Shown here in pieces: positions 1 through 7,479 of a stretch of 64,000 nt of DNA (position 1 is its first letter; every line of letters starts with the position of its first letter). The position numbers and the translations under genes were made by a program. The stretch covers positions 32,898 to 96,897 of the forward strand of contig SUWW01000017.1 in the NCBI GenBank assembly GCA_015061285.1, written 5' to 3'. The DNA is from Bacteroidales bacterium. GTDB lineage: Bacteria > Bacteroidota > Bacteroidia > Bacteroidales > Marinilabiliaceae. Under the pieces are notes generated by a model, which worked only from the letters and a program-made list of their open reading frames with translations, was not told the origin of the DNA and made no database searches.

Positions 1-860
1 GAACTGCTATTTGTCGTGGTCGTAGACTTCGATGGAGAGGTCTTAGACGAATTAGTCGTTGTAGTCGTAGACTTCGACGTAGACGATGAAGATGTCGATG
101 TAGACGGCTTCGATGCCGACAAATAATTACTTGCCACATAACCACTCTTTGTTCCGTAGGTTACTTTTATCCACTGATAGCCATTAGCCGAAGTAAGAGT
201 TGCATCTGCTACACTCACAGCCGAGCCGCGTGGAATACTCGTAACCTTAGTACCTGATGTGGAAGCGGACGAGCGCATTGTTAGTGGGTCTTTCTGTGTA
301 TTTACATACAAAGTCTGACCTTTTGAGAAGCCTGCCAAACCGCCAAATCCCAAAGTCTTTTTCACCTTTCGGAATGCCGATTTTATGCTATCGAATAATC
401 CATTGAGAGCTAACTGCTCGTATGCATCGTAATCATTGTCAATACCACTGACATTGCTTGTTTTTACAGCATCGGTAGCCGTGTTAGCTGCTGTCTTGAC
501 GTTATCCTTAACTTTTTGCAGTGCTTCTCGCAATTTGCTTCTGCGCTTCACACTCGAATTAGCGCGTTGGGTAGATGTAACTTTCTTTGCAACCTTCTTA
601 GTAGTCCCCTTTTTCAAGGTCTTTTTGAATCTTGAAAAGATTTTGCCTACGTCACCGGTCGTATCAGACTCAAGTACGACAAAATTGCTATCTACCCACC
701 CTTCAGTGCCTTCCCAAACGATATTAGTCCAATTGCCTTGTGTGGCTTTTGCGTCCACCATATCACCGCTTTCGAGGTCGGCGATAACTTCAGCGTTGGC
801 GTTTGGGCTGACACGCATACTTATTACACTTCCCTTGGGGGTAAGTATTACTGCTTTCAT
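1..860 (-). CDS. SH3-domain protein with Ser/Thr-rich tail, cut by the window edge
   Basis: The frame opens at the ATG at 858-860 and stays open for 286 codons to the window edge, so the C-terminus is missing. Residues about 1-64 and 182-249 each look like a bacterial SH3 domain: a short beta-rich unit with Met-Arg or Met-Arg-Ser near the start and a Gly-Trp-Val or Gly-Tyr-Val near the end. A Lys/Ala-rich helical stretch lies between them (about 75-175), and the tail from residue 250 is almost all Ser, Thr and Lys. The stop of the preceding 901-residue gene lies 6 bp upstream, so the two are probably cotranscribed. Bacterial SH3 domains often bind cell wall or protein peptides; a role in the element's particle or in host entry is inference. 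Confidence 0.75.
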   Translation of the reverse strand, partial: MKAVILTPKGSVISMRVSPNANAEVIADLESGDMVDAKATQGNWTNIVWEGTEGWVDSNFVVLESDTTGDVGKIFSRFKKTLKKGTTKKVAKKVTSTQRANSSVKRRSKLREALQKVKDNVKTAANTATDAVKTSNVSGIDNDYDAYEQLALNGLFDSIKSAFRKVKKTLGFGGLAGFSKGQTLYVNTQKDPLTMRSSASTSGTKVTSIPRGSAVSVADATLTSANGYQWIKVTYGTKSGYVASNYLSASKPSTSTSSSSTSKSTTTTTNSSKTSPSKSTTTTNSS

Positions 861-866
861 TTGGGT

Positions 867-3572
867 TTACTTTTTACGTGTCATATAAATTGTTAAGCCT
901 GCAAGTGCCAACACGCCTAAACCGATGCCAATCTTAGCACCTATCGAAAGTCCGCTCTTTTGCTGTTGTGGCTGCGGAGCGAGCATTGCCGCGTTGGGCT
1001 GAGTTGCAATTTGCGGTGCTGCGGCTTGTTGTGGTGCGGCTTGTTGTGGCGCGACTGCTTGCGTTGTTGGAGTAGTAGCCGCTGCTTGTTGTGGTTGTTT
1101 CTGTTGCACTTGCTGTTGTGTGCGTGGCTTCGACGTTGCACTTGTTGTCGTTGTTGTCTGCGTTTTAGCAGGCGTAACGATGTTTGTGTTCGTCTTGACA
1201 ACTGGCGTTGTTGCGATGGGTTTTACCGCTTGTACAGCCGCTTTAGCCACATTCTGATTAACTGTACTTACAGCGGTTTTTGCAATATCCTTTGTTTGGT
1301 TAACAAGTTGCTTTGCTGTCTGTACGTTACTCTTTATTGCGTTTGCGGTGTTCTTTGCAGTATTGACCGCTTTAGCAACATTCTGCACCGCTTTTACATT
1401 CTGTATAGCCGATGTTGCCGTTGCTTTGGCTGTGTTCACAGCACTCTTAATGTTAGATGCTGCGCCATTGGTTATTTTGTCGGCTGCTTTTGTTGCTGCA
1501 CTTTTGAGCGCGGCTTTCGGGTCTTTCACTACGTTAGCCACGTTCTTTGCCGTATTTGCAACCTTTTTAGCCGTACTTGCAACAGCCTTAACCTTATCTA
1601 CTACATTCTTAGCTACGCCAAAAATGCTCTTGATTTTTGCCATTATGGAAGCAATGACGCTCGATGCCGAAGCAACAGCGGTTGCAGTGGCAGGCTCGCC
1701 AAGTCCCATAGTAGTGTACTCATCGTAGATTGCGCCAAGACCAATGACTGCAACACTCTCTGCATCGCAATTGCCAAGCCCTGCGAGGTCGTTTTTGGTT
1801 ACCCAACCATTTTTACCATTGTAAGTGGCTGCAATGAAGTTGCCGCTCGTCTGCGCCGTGTCTACAAGCACTTTAGCTGCTTTAGGTATAGTTACAAGCA
1901 CTTTACCAGTAGTTTCGTCAGTCTCGTAGAGTTTGGTAGCTGCCTTTGCGGTACGCTCATTTTCGATAATCGTAACTTCCTCTTTTTTCTGTTGTGTGGC
2001 GGTGTCGGTGCTGATGGTGGAATCGGAAACGTAACCATTCTTTTGGTATTCCTTCAAAGTTTCATCGTAGTCCATATCAGCCTGTGCTTCCTTGTTGTCG
2101 GCTGCATTGACGTTCTGAGCTGCGCTCTTGATGGAGTTACCATCGGTCGGGTATTCCGTGCCGTTCCACTTCTTTTTGTTGCCCTTTTCGAGTACCTTTT
2201 TCAGTTTGCTCTCTTTACCGCCAATCTTAGTATAGGCGTTTTTGAGATGTCCGTAGGCTTTGTTAGACTTCTCCCATTCGGCTGCGGTTGCGCCTTTCTT
2301 TAGTGCTTCCTCTTTGCTCAGTGAGCCTATATAGCACTTGTTTGCAACTTTGAACATATTTAGGCGGCAAAAGCCCAATATGCCTGCGCGAATAAGCAAT
2401 GTGAGAGGATTGAATCGTACGATAAACTTCCAAACCTTTTTAGCCACTTTTGCTATCGCTTTACCTACTTTCTTTACCGCTTTCTTAACCGCCGTAGCTA
2501 CTTTTTTAGCGGCTGTCTTTACGGCAGAGCCTACTTTCTTTGCCGCCGATTTTATCTTCTTTGCTGCTTTCTTTAGAGCCTTACGTAATCTTCCGTTCAA
2601 CTCGCTGTTAACATCATCACAAGCCATAATGATGGAATCGAAAGCTGCATTGCGGAGTTTCTCATTCTCCCACGAACGGAGCAGTATTGAGCAAGCGTTT
2701 GCAACCGCTTGGCTGTCGGCAGCCGAATCAAAGTATTCGGGGTGCTGTTCTGCAACACGCTGTGTTCGCTGTATGTAGCGAGCAATGCTTGTTAGAGGGT
2801 TTTCGCCTGTGAACGCATATTGTAGGTCTGTGCCGTTCATCAAGCATTCGATGTCTGAATCGTCCGTGCCGTTTAATCCACGTACATCGGCATCGTTCGC
2901 ACGCCCTTTTGCCCGACGTGCTTGTGCTATCGCATTGCGTCTTTCGGCGCGAATGCGTTGTAGTGCAGGATTGGACGCTACTATGTCTTGTGCTTCTGTT
3001 GTTAGGTTTGGCTTGAGTGCTCTTTTTACGCTTGCAAAAAATGTGTTTTTGGCAGCTCCAAGTCCATACATATATGAATCCACGTCATAGTAAGCCTCCG
3101 CCGTAAGTTCACCTCGTTGTGTATCGGCGTTAGTGTCTATGCGTCCTAATCCTTCAAGTTTCTTTTCTTCTGCTATCATATAGTCGATAGCATCTTCGCG
3201 CTCTGGCGTGTCCCAACGATTGAGAACATACCCAATCATATTGGAAAGCGTCTGCGGATTGCCGTATGTAGCCACCATCGATGGTGCGTAATCTGCAACT
3301 TCGCGTGTGCGTTCCAAGTGTCGGCGTATCATTTCTTCGTCAGCCACAGAGCCATCGCCATTGAAGCCACGGAAATCGTTTCCGTTTGCAATGTCCTCTG
3401 CCTGTGCAGCTATCGTGTTTGTCAATCCGCGAGTGAGAGCCTGTATGGTTGCTACTCGATGGTCGGCTCTGCGTCTTGCCAAGCCGTTTATTCGGTCCAA
3501 CACAACCTCGTTAGCCGCGTTTGTGCCATCAAGATATTGAATGTCTATGCCGTCTAAGTATTGAATATCCAT
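867..3572 (-). CDS. Large Lys/Ala-rich SH3 protein with C-terminal membrane anchor
   Basis: This 901-residue protein begins with an eight-residue repeat (DIQYLDGI then DIQYLDGT). Residues about 80-138 and 260-320 resemble each other and look like a duplicated helical module (RTREVA against RTQRVA, then VLNRW against LLRSW). Residues 328-382 are a long Lys/Ala amphipathic helix, followed by a hydrophobic stretch ending near 405. An SH3-like domain lies at about 556-597. The remainder is Ala/Lys/Asn-rich, then Gln/Pro-rich, and ends in a single membrane segment followed by RKK. The layout fits a membrane-associated structural or host-interaction protein of the element. No family with a known function was recognised. 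Confidence 0.75.
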   Translation of the reverse strand: MDIQYLDGIDIQYLDGTNAANEVVLDRINGLARRRADHRVATIQALTRGLTNTIAAQAEDIANGNDFRGFNGDGSVADEEMIRRHLERTREVADYAPSMVATYGNPQTLSNMIGYVLNRWDTPEREDAIDYMIAEEKKLEGLGRIDTNADTQRGELTAEAYYDVDSYMYGLGAAKNTFFASVKRALKPNLTTEAQDIVASNPALQRIRAERRNAIAQARRAKGRANDADVRGLNGTDDSDIECLMNGTDLQYAFTGENPLTSIARYIQRTQRVAEQHPEYFDSAADSQAVANACSILLRSWENEKLRNAAFDSIIMACDDVNSELNGRLRKALKKAAKKIKSAAKKVGSAVKTAAKKVATAVKKAVKKVGKAIAKVAKKVWKFIVRFNPLTLLIRAGILGFCRLNMFKVANKCYIGSLSKEEALKKGATAAEWEKSNKAYGHLKNAYTKIGGKESKLKKVLEKGNKKKWNGTEYPTDGNSIKSAAQNVNAADNKEAQADMDYDETLKEYQKNGYVSDSTISTDTATQQKKEEVTIIENERTAKAATKLYETDETTGKVLVTIPKAAKVLVDTAQTSGNFIAATYNGKNGWVTKNDLAGLGNCDAESVAVIGLGAIYDEYTTMGLGEPATATAVASASSVIASIMAKIKSIFGVAKNVVDKVKAVASTAKKVANTAKNVANVVKDPKAALKSAATKAADKITNGAASNIKSAVNTAKATATSAIQNVKAVQNVAKAVNTAKNTANAIKSNVQTAKQLVNQTKDIAKTAVSTVNQNVAKAAVQAVKPIATTPVVKTNTNIVTPAKTQTTTTTSATSKPRTQQQVQQKQPQQAAATTPTTQAVAPQQAAPQQAAAPQIATQPNAAMLAPQPQQQKSGLSIGAKIGIGLGVLALAGLTIYMTRKK

Positions 3573-3614
3573 AGCTTTATACTTTTGAAATCAGATGCTT
3601 GTGCATCACATTAT

Positions 3615-3662
3615 AAGTCTTCGGGTTATAGGGCTGATTGCAGTCCCACGTTCCGAAGACTT
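3615..3662 (-). other. Hairpin between two late element genes
   Basis: A 10-bp perfect stem (AAGTCTTCGG with its complement) closes a 28-nt loop that contains a smaller GGG/CCC pairing. It sits between the transglutaminase-like gene and the 901-residue gene. A T-tract follows it only on the plus strand, against the direction of the genes, so it is unlikely to stop late transcription. It could stabilise or process the mRNA, or block transcription coming from the other side. Confidence 0.45.
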
Positions 3663-3671
3663 TTTATTTTC

Positions 3672-4802
3672 TCATACGTCAAGGAATTTGGTGGTTGGTT
3701 TCTCGTCAAAGCATTTGTCGAGTACAGGGTCTACAACATAGTAGCCGCGCACATTGTCGGTTGTCGGTACAATCACATAGACGTGCTGAAAACGTCCTGC
3801 CGAGTATGCCGCTATGCGGAATTTGTACGGAATATTCAGAGCTTCGAGCATAGAGCCAATGAGCGTTGCAAAGCAGTCACAATCGCCCTTTTGGTCGTAG
3901 AGCGCACGTAGCGGTCGGCGCACTTGCTCAGTAAATCGGCTGTCGAGTTCGTATTGTATGTGTGTGTAGACGAAATCAAAGATTGATTGCAGCGTAGCGG
4001 TGAGAGTGTCGCGTTGTAGCGATTGTGCCAAACGGCGAACACTCTCCACGTCCGCTGATGCGGCTTGGTGCATAATGTTTGCAGTGTCTACAACCGAGCC
4101 GTTTGCCTTCACGATATAGTCGTGGTGGCGGAGATTTGTTTTTTCGGGGATTAGTGAAATATAGTCGGAAAGAGGTCTAATTGTCCTTTTCGATGCGGCG
4201 GTAAGTCCCAAACCGCTAATGGTCACTGCGCCTGTCGTGTCAACTTGACCACTCTTACCCAAGTCGAGCATAATATCAAACGTAAAAGCATCGTTGAGTA
4301 TCGCGCCAATCTTAATCTTTAGGTCTTTGGTAATGTTGTCGAAGTTGCCCTTCGTGAGCCAATCTTGTATGTTCGTGCCGAAAATCGAGAGCAATGTGCG
4401 TGTGCCTATCTGCATCTTGATGCCTTCAAGCGTAGAAACGGCGTTTGCCTTTACCACAACGCTCGAAACAGCAGGCACGCTGCTTGCAACCATCGCTTCG
4501 CCTATGTACGCCATAACTGACTGCACGGAAATCTTCATTTCTTGCGACGAGCGGTTTGCAAAATCAACGTCGATAGGCACAACGACGTATGCGCTATCGG
4601 TCACGTAGTTTACAACCTTCTGCAAAAACTTTCCAATCTTATTAGATGTGGTCGTTGAGCCTGCATCAAGTTTCAAACTACCTCCCAAACGTGGGGTGAT
4701 AGTTAGCTTATCTATCATATTGGTCACTGATGACTTCTTACTCCACAAGTAAAGAAGTCCAAGTGCGCCACCTATAAGTCCAAATACTAAACCTTTTTTC
4801 AT
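3672..4802 (-). CDS. Membrane-anchored LEA-like and transglutaminase-like protein
   Basis: The 376-residue protein starts with one membrane segment (about residues 4-20) followed by Lys-Lys. Residues about 33-190 resemble LEA14-type beta domains (short vPididF and SvPA-like stretches). The C-terminal part carries a transglutaminase-like triad: Cys in GDCDCFA (Cys308, with Cys310 close by), His340 in FQHVYV and Asp358 in VVDPVLD. Such domains act as cysteine peptidases or crosslinking enzymes. It is the first gene after the putative late promoter. A role in processing, crosslinking or cell-envelope passage of the element's particle is inference. It is unusual to see the fold joined to an LEA-like domain and a membrane anchor. 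Confidence 0.75.
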   Translation of the reverse strand: MKKGLVFGLIGGALGLLYLWSKKSSVTNMIDKLTITPRLGGSLKLDAGSTTTSNKIGKFLQKVVNYVTDSAYVVVPIDVDFANRSSQEMKISVQSVMAYIGEAMVASSVPAVSSVVVKANAVSTLEGIKMQIGTRTLLSIFGTNIQDWLTKGNFDNITKDLKIKIGAILNDAFTFDIMLDLGKSGQVDTTGAVTISGLGLTAASKRTIRPLSDYISLIPEKTNLRHHDYIVKANGSVVDTANIMHQAASADVESVRRLAQSLQRDTLTATLQSIFDFVYTHIQYELDSRFTEQVRRPLRALYDQKGDCDCFATLIGSMLEALNIPYKFRIAAYSAGRFQHVYVIVPTTDNVRGYYVVDPVLDKCFDEKPTTKFLDV

Positions 4803-4814
4803 TTGTTAGTTGCT

Positions 4815-4834
4815 AAGTGCATTTAAGTGCATTT
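4815..4834. repeat. Two direct 10-bp repeats in the late leader
   Basis: AAGTGCATTT occurs twice head to tail between the late promoter and the transglutaminase-like gene. It shares its length and the AAGT core with the larger array at 4878-4947, and may be part of the same control region. Confidence 0.5.
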
Positions 4835-4851
4835 CTTTTGCTTGCACGTAG

Positions 4852-4878
4852 CAAAATTACAGCGCATAAATATTCAAA
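4852..4878 (-). promoter_or_regulatory. Putative late promoter of the element
   Basis: Read on the minus strand, TAATTTTG (4859-4852) matches the Bacteroidota -7 consensus TAnnTTTG and a TTTG (4878-4875) lies upstream with 15 bp between. The usual spacing is about 19 bp, so the promoter may be weak without an activator. The upstream TTTG directly abuts the 10-bp repeat array, as expected for activator-dependent control. The predicted leader is about 40 nt. Confidence 0.5.
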
Positions 4879-4947
4879 GTCGCGCTAAGTCGCTTTCAGT
4901 CACGCTAAGTCGCGATAAATCACTTTAAGTCACGCTAAGTCACTTTC
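4878..4947. repeat. Seven tandem 10-bp repeats upstream of the late promoter
   Basis: Seven consecutive units follow the pattern AGTC(A/G)C then four variable bases: agtcgcgcta, agtcgctttc, agtcacgcta, agtcgcgata, aatcacttta, agtcacgcta and agtcactttc. The period is exactly 10 bp, about one helical turn, so all copies face the same side of the DNA. The array touches the TTTG box of the putative late promoter. It may be a set of sites for an element-encoded activator or repressor; iterons for replication are the alternative. Coordinates 4803-5138 hold no other gene. Confidence 0.8.
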
Positions 4948-5049
4948 GTTATGTTAAGTACGCACGAAAAGTGTTAATCAAATGTTAATTTTTCTGTTGT
5001 TTTGGATAATTATAAGCGTGTTTTTGCATTTATATGCTATGATTTTGGG

Positions 5050-5090
5050 GTAAAAAGCAAGAGCCGACGAATTTTACTCCATCGGCTCTC
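5050..5090 (-). terminator. Terminator of the early operon
   Basis: An 8-bp stem (AGAGCCGA at 5060-5067 with its complement at 5082-5089) is followed on the minus strand by a TTGCTTTTTA tract. It separates the replication block from the late block, so the two are probably transcribed separately. Confidence 0.7.
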
Positions 5091-5138
5091 GAAAAAACAC
5101 CTTTTAGTTTACATCGTTAATTGTGCCCAATAGTCGGG

Positions 5139-5303
5139 CTACATTCGCCATGTCATAACATCGAGTAGCATAAAGCCTACAAAGGCTATTGCATCGATAA
5201 CAATGTATTTGAGTTGCTTATCTCTATTTTTGCTATCCTCAAACATTGTTACTAAAAAATGCGAATGCAGCATCAAAATCCAAGCAACGAATAACGGACT
5301 CAT
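5139..5303 (-). CDS. Small two-helix membrane protein
   Basis: A 54-residue reading frame encodes two hydrophobic segments (about residues 3-20 and 34-52) joined by a charged loop (EDSKNRDKQ). This is the shape of a small hairpin membrane protein; a holin-like role or a virion-membrane protein are both possible, neither proven. The ATG overlaps (ATGA) the stop of an eight-codon mini-ORF, which itself starts by overlapping the TGA of the upstream gene, so translation may be coupled. It is the last gene before the early terminator. Confidence 0.5.
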   Translation of the reverse strand: MSPLFVAWILMLHSHFLVTMFEDSKNRDKQLKYIVIDAIAFVGFMLLDVMTWRM

Positions 5304-5322
5304 ACTATCAAATCTATTTTCT

Positions 5323-5535
5323 TCATTCCCTTTCCTTTAGATATTTGACTATTGGCGCATCTGCACCAAACACATACTCAATTTCTCTTTCTACTGCACT
5401 TTTATAGAGAGCATAGTCAGCAACGTACTCTAACATCATTTTATCGCCTGTTAGTTTCGAGTTTTCCACCTCGCGGCATACGTTGTCCACTATCTCATCA
5501 CGTATGCTCTCTATGTTTTGATATATGTAACTCAT
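5323..5535 (-). CDS. Small acidic protein of unknown function
   Basis: The frame could start further upstream at 5604, but the first 23 codons would be hydrophobic, unlike the rest. The internal ATG at 5535 gives a 70-residue, mostly helical and acidic protein (MSYIYQNIESIRDEIVDN at its start). No family was recognised. It is in the early operon, and its TGA overlaps the mini-ORF ahead of the 54-residue membrane protein. Confidence 0.55.
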   Translation of the reverse strand: MSYIYQNIESIRDEIVDNVCREVENSKLTGDKMMLEYVADYALYKSAVEREIEYVFGADAPIVKYLKERE

Positions 5536-5648
5536 AATTAATCTTTGATTGAAATCGAAAAGCACCGAAAGCACACGCGAGAACTCAAAAAACCAATAAA
5601 ACAAATAAAACTAACAACAAAATATCGTGTGCAGTCGGGCTTTCGTGG

Positions 5649-5816
5649 TTAATACTCTTTCTCTCTAATCCTCTGCATCATTCTGTGAAAATACCATTGT
5701 CCGAACACCTCAATCATTGTTTTGCATCTTGGTTTCTCGCAATAGATGGTACATTCAATCACTACGTGATGATTTATCGGGATATACCGAGTAAATAAAC
5801 ACTTGATTGTTTCCAT
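5649..5816 (-). CDS. Small Cys-containing protein
   Basis: This 55-residue frame has four cysteines at positions 6, 22, 26 and 31 and a basic C-terminal half. The Cys spacing could bind a metal but matches no standard zinc motif. The start context GTTATGGAAAC is the same as that of several neighbouring genes, which supports it as a real gene. The function is unknown. Confidence 0.55.
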   Translation of the reverse strand: METIKCLFTRYIPINHHVVIECTIYCEKPRCKTMIEVFGQWYFHRMMQRIREKEY

Positions 5817-5827
5817 AACGTTATTCT

Positions 5828-6052
5828 TTATAGTTCATAATATTCGTTCGTTTTGAGCAGTTGCGCCCAATCGCGACCAGTTGCGTAATTATCGTAATAG
5901 TTGAAGTCTATGCGGCTTAGTCTTATGGTTCTATATTTCGCATAAGGCTTGCCATCTACTCCAATCTTGCGAATGGTAAACGTTCGAGTTCTTTGGTTGC
6001 TCGTAACTCGTATTATACCGAATGTGCCTTTGTACTCTTTTGGTGCTTTCAT
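5828..6052 (-). CDS. Small basic protein of unknown function
   Basis: A 74-residue protein with a beta-rich, basic first half (FGIIRVTSNQRTRTFTIRKI) and an aromatic C-terminus (NYYDNYATGRDWAQLL). It lies 11 bp from its neighbours in the early operon. No family was recognised; the basic beta-rich start would suit nucleic-acid contact, but this is a guess. Confidence 0.6.
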   Translation of the reverse strand: MKAPKEYKGTFGIIRVTSNQRTRTFTIRKIGVDGKPYAKYRTIRLSRIDFNYYDNYATGRDWAQLLKTNEYYEL

Positions 6053-6063
6053 TCTCCTTGAAC

Positions 6064-6321
6064 TTATTCTACACCCATTAGTCGTTTTTTGAACGCTTCT
6101 AACAGTTCCTCTTTTGTCGCGAAGAGTTCACACTCATAAAAAGGCATTTTCCTTAATGAACTACAAGCGCAATAATCATCATTAAATTCTAAGTCGTAGC
6201 TTTCTTCATCATCTACACCAGAACTCGAAAAACGAATCCGACATACATATCCTGTTGCAGGACCTTTGCACCCCACATAATAGACTTTATCACCAATATT
6301 GAATTTTGTCTTTATTTCCAT
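6064..6321 (-). CDS. Small acidic protein, KOW/Tudor-like start
   Basis: An 85-residue acidic protein. Residues 7-15 (FNIGDKVYY) and the following beta pattern resemble the small barrel found in many short phage and plasmid proteins, where the GDxVy motif begins a strand. The middle holds Cys-Ala-Cys, and a helix rich in Glu and Lys ends the protein. It uses the same GTTATGGAA start context as its neighbours. The function is unknown. Confidence 0.65.
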   Translation of the reverse strand: MEIKTKFNIGDKVYYVGCKGPATGYVCRIRFSSSGVDDEESYDLEFNDDYCACSSLRKMPFYECELFATKEELLEAFKKRLMGVE

Positions 6322-6343
6322 AACTCTTTTCCTCCTATTGTTT

Positions 6344-6646
6344 TTAGATTAATTCGGGATAATTCAGACGTATATAGTCTGCCATTTCGCGCACTTTGTG
6401 AGCAAGTTTTGATGCGAGTTTTCGCACATCGTCATCGCACATAACATTAGTATGCAAACTCGTTCGTTCTAACTTGGCATCTTGAGTTGCGTTGAACTCT
6501 CTATAAGTATGCAAGCTCGTTCGGTCTAACTTGGCACCTTGAGTTGCGTTGAACTCTCCTGCTGTCCACTCTATAATCAACCCTGTATTTGGGTCGGTCA
6601 GAGTGCATTTGCCGTAATGCTGTTCAAATAAATACTTTGCTTCCAT
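6344..6646 (-). CDS. Unknown protein with a 19-residue internal repeat
   Basis: The 100-residue protein contains two near-identical copies of EFNATQ(G/D)AKL(D/E)RTSLHT (residues about 32-70), caused by a tandem 57-bp duplication in the DNA. The C-terminus is helical. No family was recognised. The start lies in the ATTATGGAAGC context shared by this operon. Confidence 0.6.
   Translation of the reverse strand: MEAKYLFEQHYGKCTLTDPNTGLIIEWTAGEFNATQGAKLDRTSLHTYREFNATQDAKLERTSLHTNVMCDDDVRKLASKLAHKVREMADYIRLNYPELI
6450..6563. repeat. Tandem 57-bp duplication inside a coding region
   Basis: Two head-to-tail copies (6450-6506 and 6507-6563) differ at only a few bases and keep the reading frame (19 codons each). 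The near identity points to a fairly recent duplication. Confidence 0.85.
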
Positions 6647-6661
6647 AATCTTTTTGTTTGT

Positions 6662-7477
6662 TTATTGATTGTTATTGTTATTAGTTGTTGAAAATTTCAC
6701 GCTTTGTAACTGCGCGTCTCGAAATGAATTTTTTCCATCAAATTCTATCATTCGGCATAAGCCTTTCAGTCGGTCGCACACTCGTTCGCCGTAACGTTCG
6801 TACATCGATGCAAAATCAAGATTTGTACTTGCTATCAGTATGCCTTTCTTCTTTTCAAGGCTGTCTACCAACATACCGAACGACATATTGCGAAATGCAC
6901 TGATAAACTCTGTGCCAATATCATCAACAAAGACAATTCGCGATTGGCGCAAGTCGGATATTCGGCTGTCAAGGTCTACTGCATCTATGATTTGCTGTAC
7001 GAATATTCCATATAGAAGTGGCAATAAACGACTGATAATCTTCATCATCAACGTTTTACCTTGACCACAAGTGCCATAGAGTAGTAGCCCTTTGCCATCA
7101 TTGTTGCATAGCCAATCCACAATTGCATCGTATTGTGGAAGCCAAGCATATCGATTACCGCCACTTTCTTGCACTTCCAATGCTAATTCCCAATGAACCA
7201 ATGCTCTAATACCTTGTTCGGCAGTAAACGTCTCTGGAACAGGAACACCACAACATTTGCAATGCCAATTAAACACTGGGACCATTCTGTCAATCGCGAC
7301 TTGTCTTAAACTTTTGATTTTATCACTGAAATCTCGGGTATTGATATTCCACACAATGCCTTTGCGAGTGTAATTAGCTACTCGCTCAGCCTTTTGTGGT
7401 GTATCTATCAGTTGCTGAATACCAACTCTTTGTGCGTATGCGTCAGCTCTTGATTGTTGCGTAACTGCTGTTTCCAT
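6662..7477 (-). CDS. DnaC-like helicase-loader ATPase
   Basis: This AAA+ protein has a Walker A motif (GTCGQGKT, about residues 135-142 from the chosen start), Walker B (FVDDIGTEF), a sensor-1-like IASTNL and a basic ERVCDRLKG stretch that could carry the Arg finger. The family loads the replicative helicase at origins. A His-Cys-Lys-Cys-Cys cluster sits in the N-terminal third, as in DnaC-type zinc or iron sites. The frame is open from 7486, but the ATG at 7477 directly follows the stop of the initiator gene and has the GTTATGGAAAC context, so it is preferred. With the adjacent initiator it forms the element's replication module. Confidence 0.85.
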   Translation of the reverse strand: METAVTQQSRADAYAQRVGIQQLIDTPQKAERVANYTRKGIVWNINTRDFSDKIKSLRQVAIDRMVPVFNWHCKCCGVPVPETFTAEQGIRALVHWELALEVQESGGNRYAWLPQYDAIVDWLCNNDGKGLLLYGTCGQGKTLMMKIISRLLPLLYGIFVQQIIDAVDLDSRISDLRQSRIVFVDDIGTEFISAFRNMSFGMLVDSLEKKKGILIASTNLDFASMYERYGERVCDRLKGLCRMIEFDGKNSFRDAQLQSVKFSTTNNNNNQ

Positions 7478-7479
7478 AA

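Noticed and set aside
960..2303. Long plus-strand frames opposite the 901-residue gene
   Set aside because: Composition is the antisense of a Lys/Ala-rich gene (Cys, Leu and Arg rich); shadow frames.
4878..4947. CRISPR-like array
   Set aside because: The units are contiguous 10-bp repeats without spacers and there are no cas genes.
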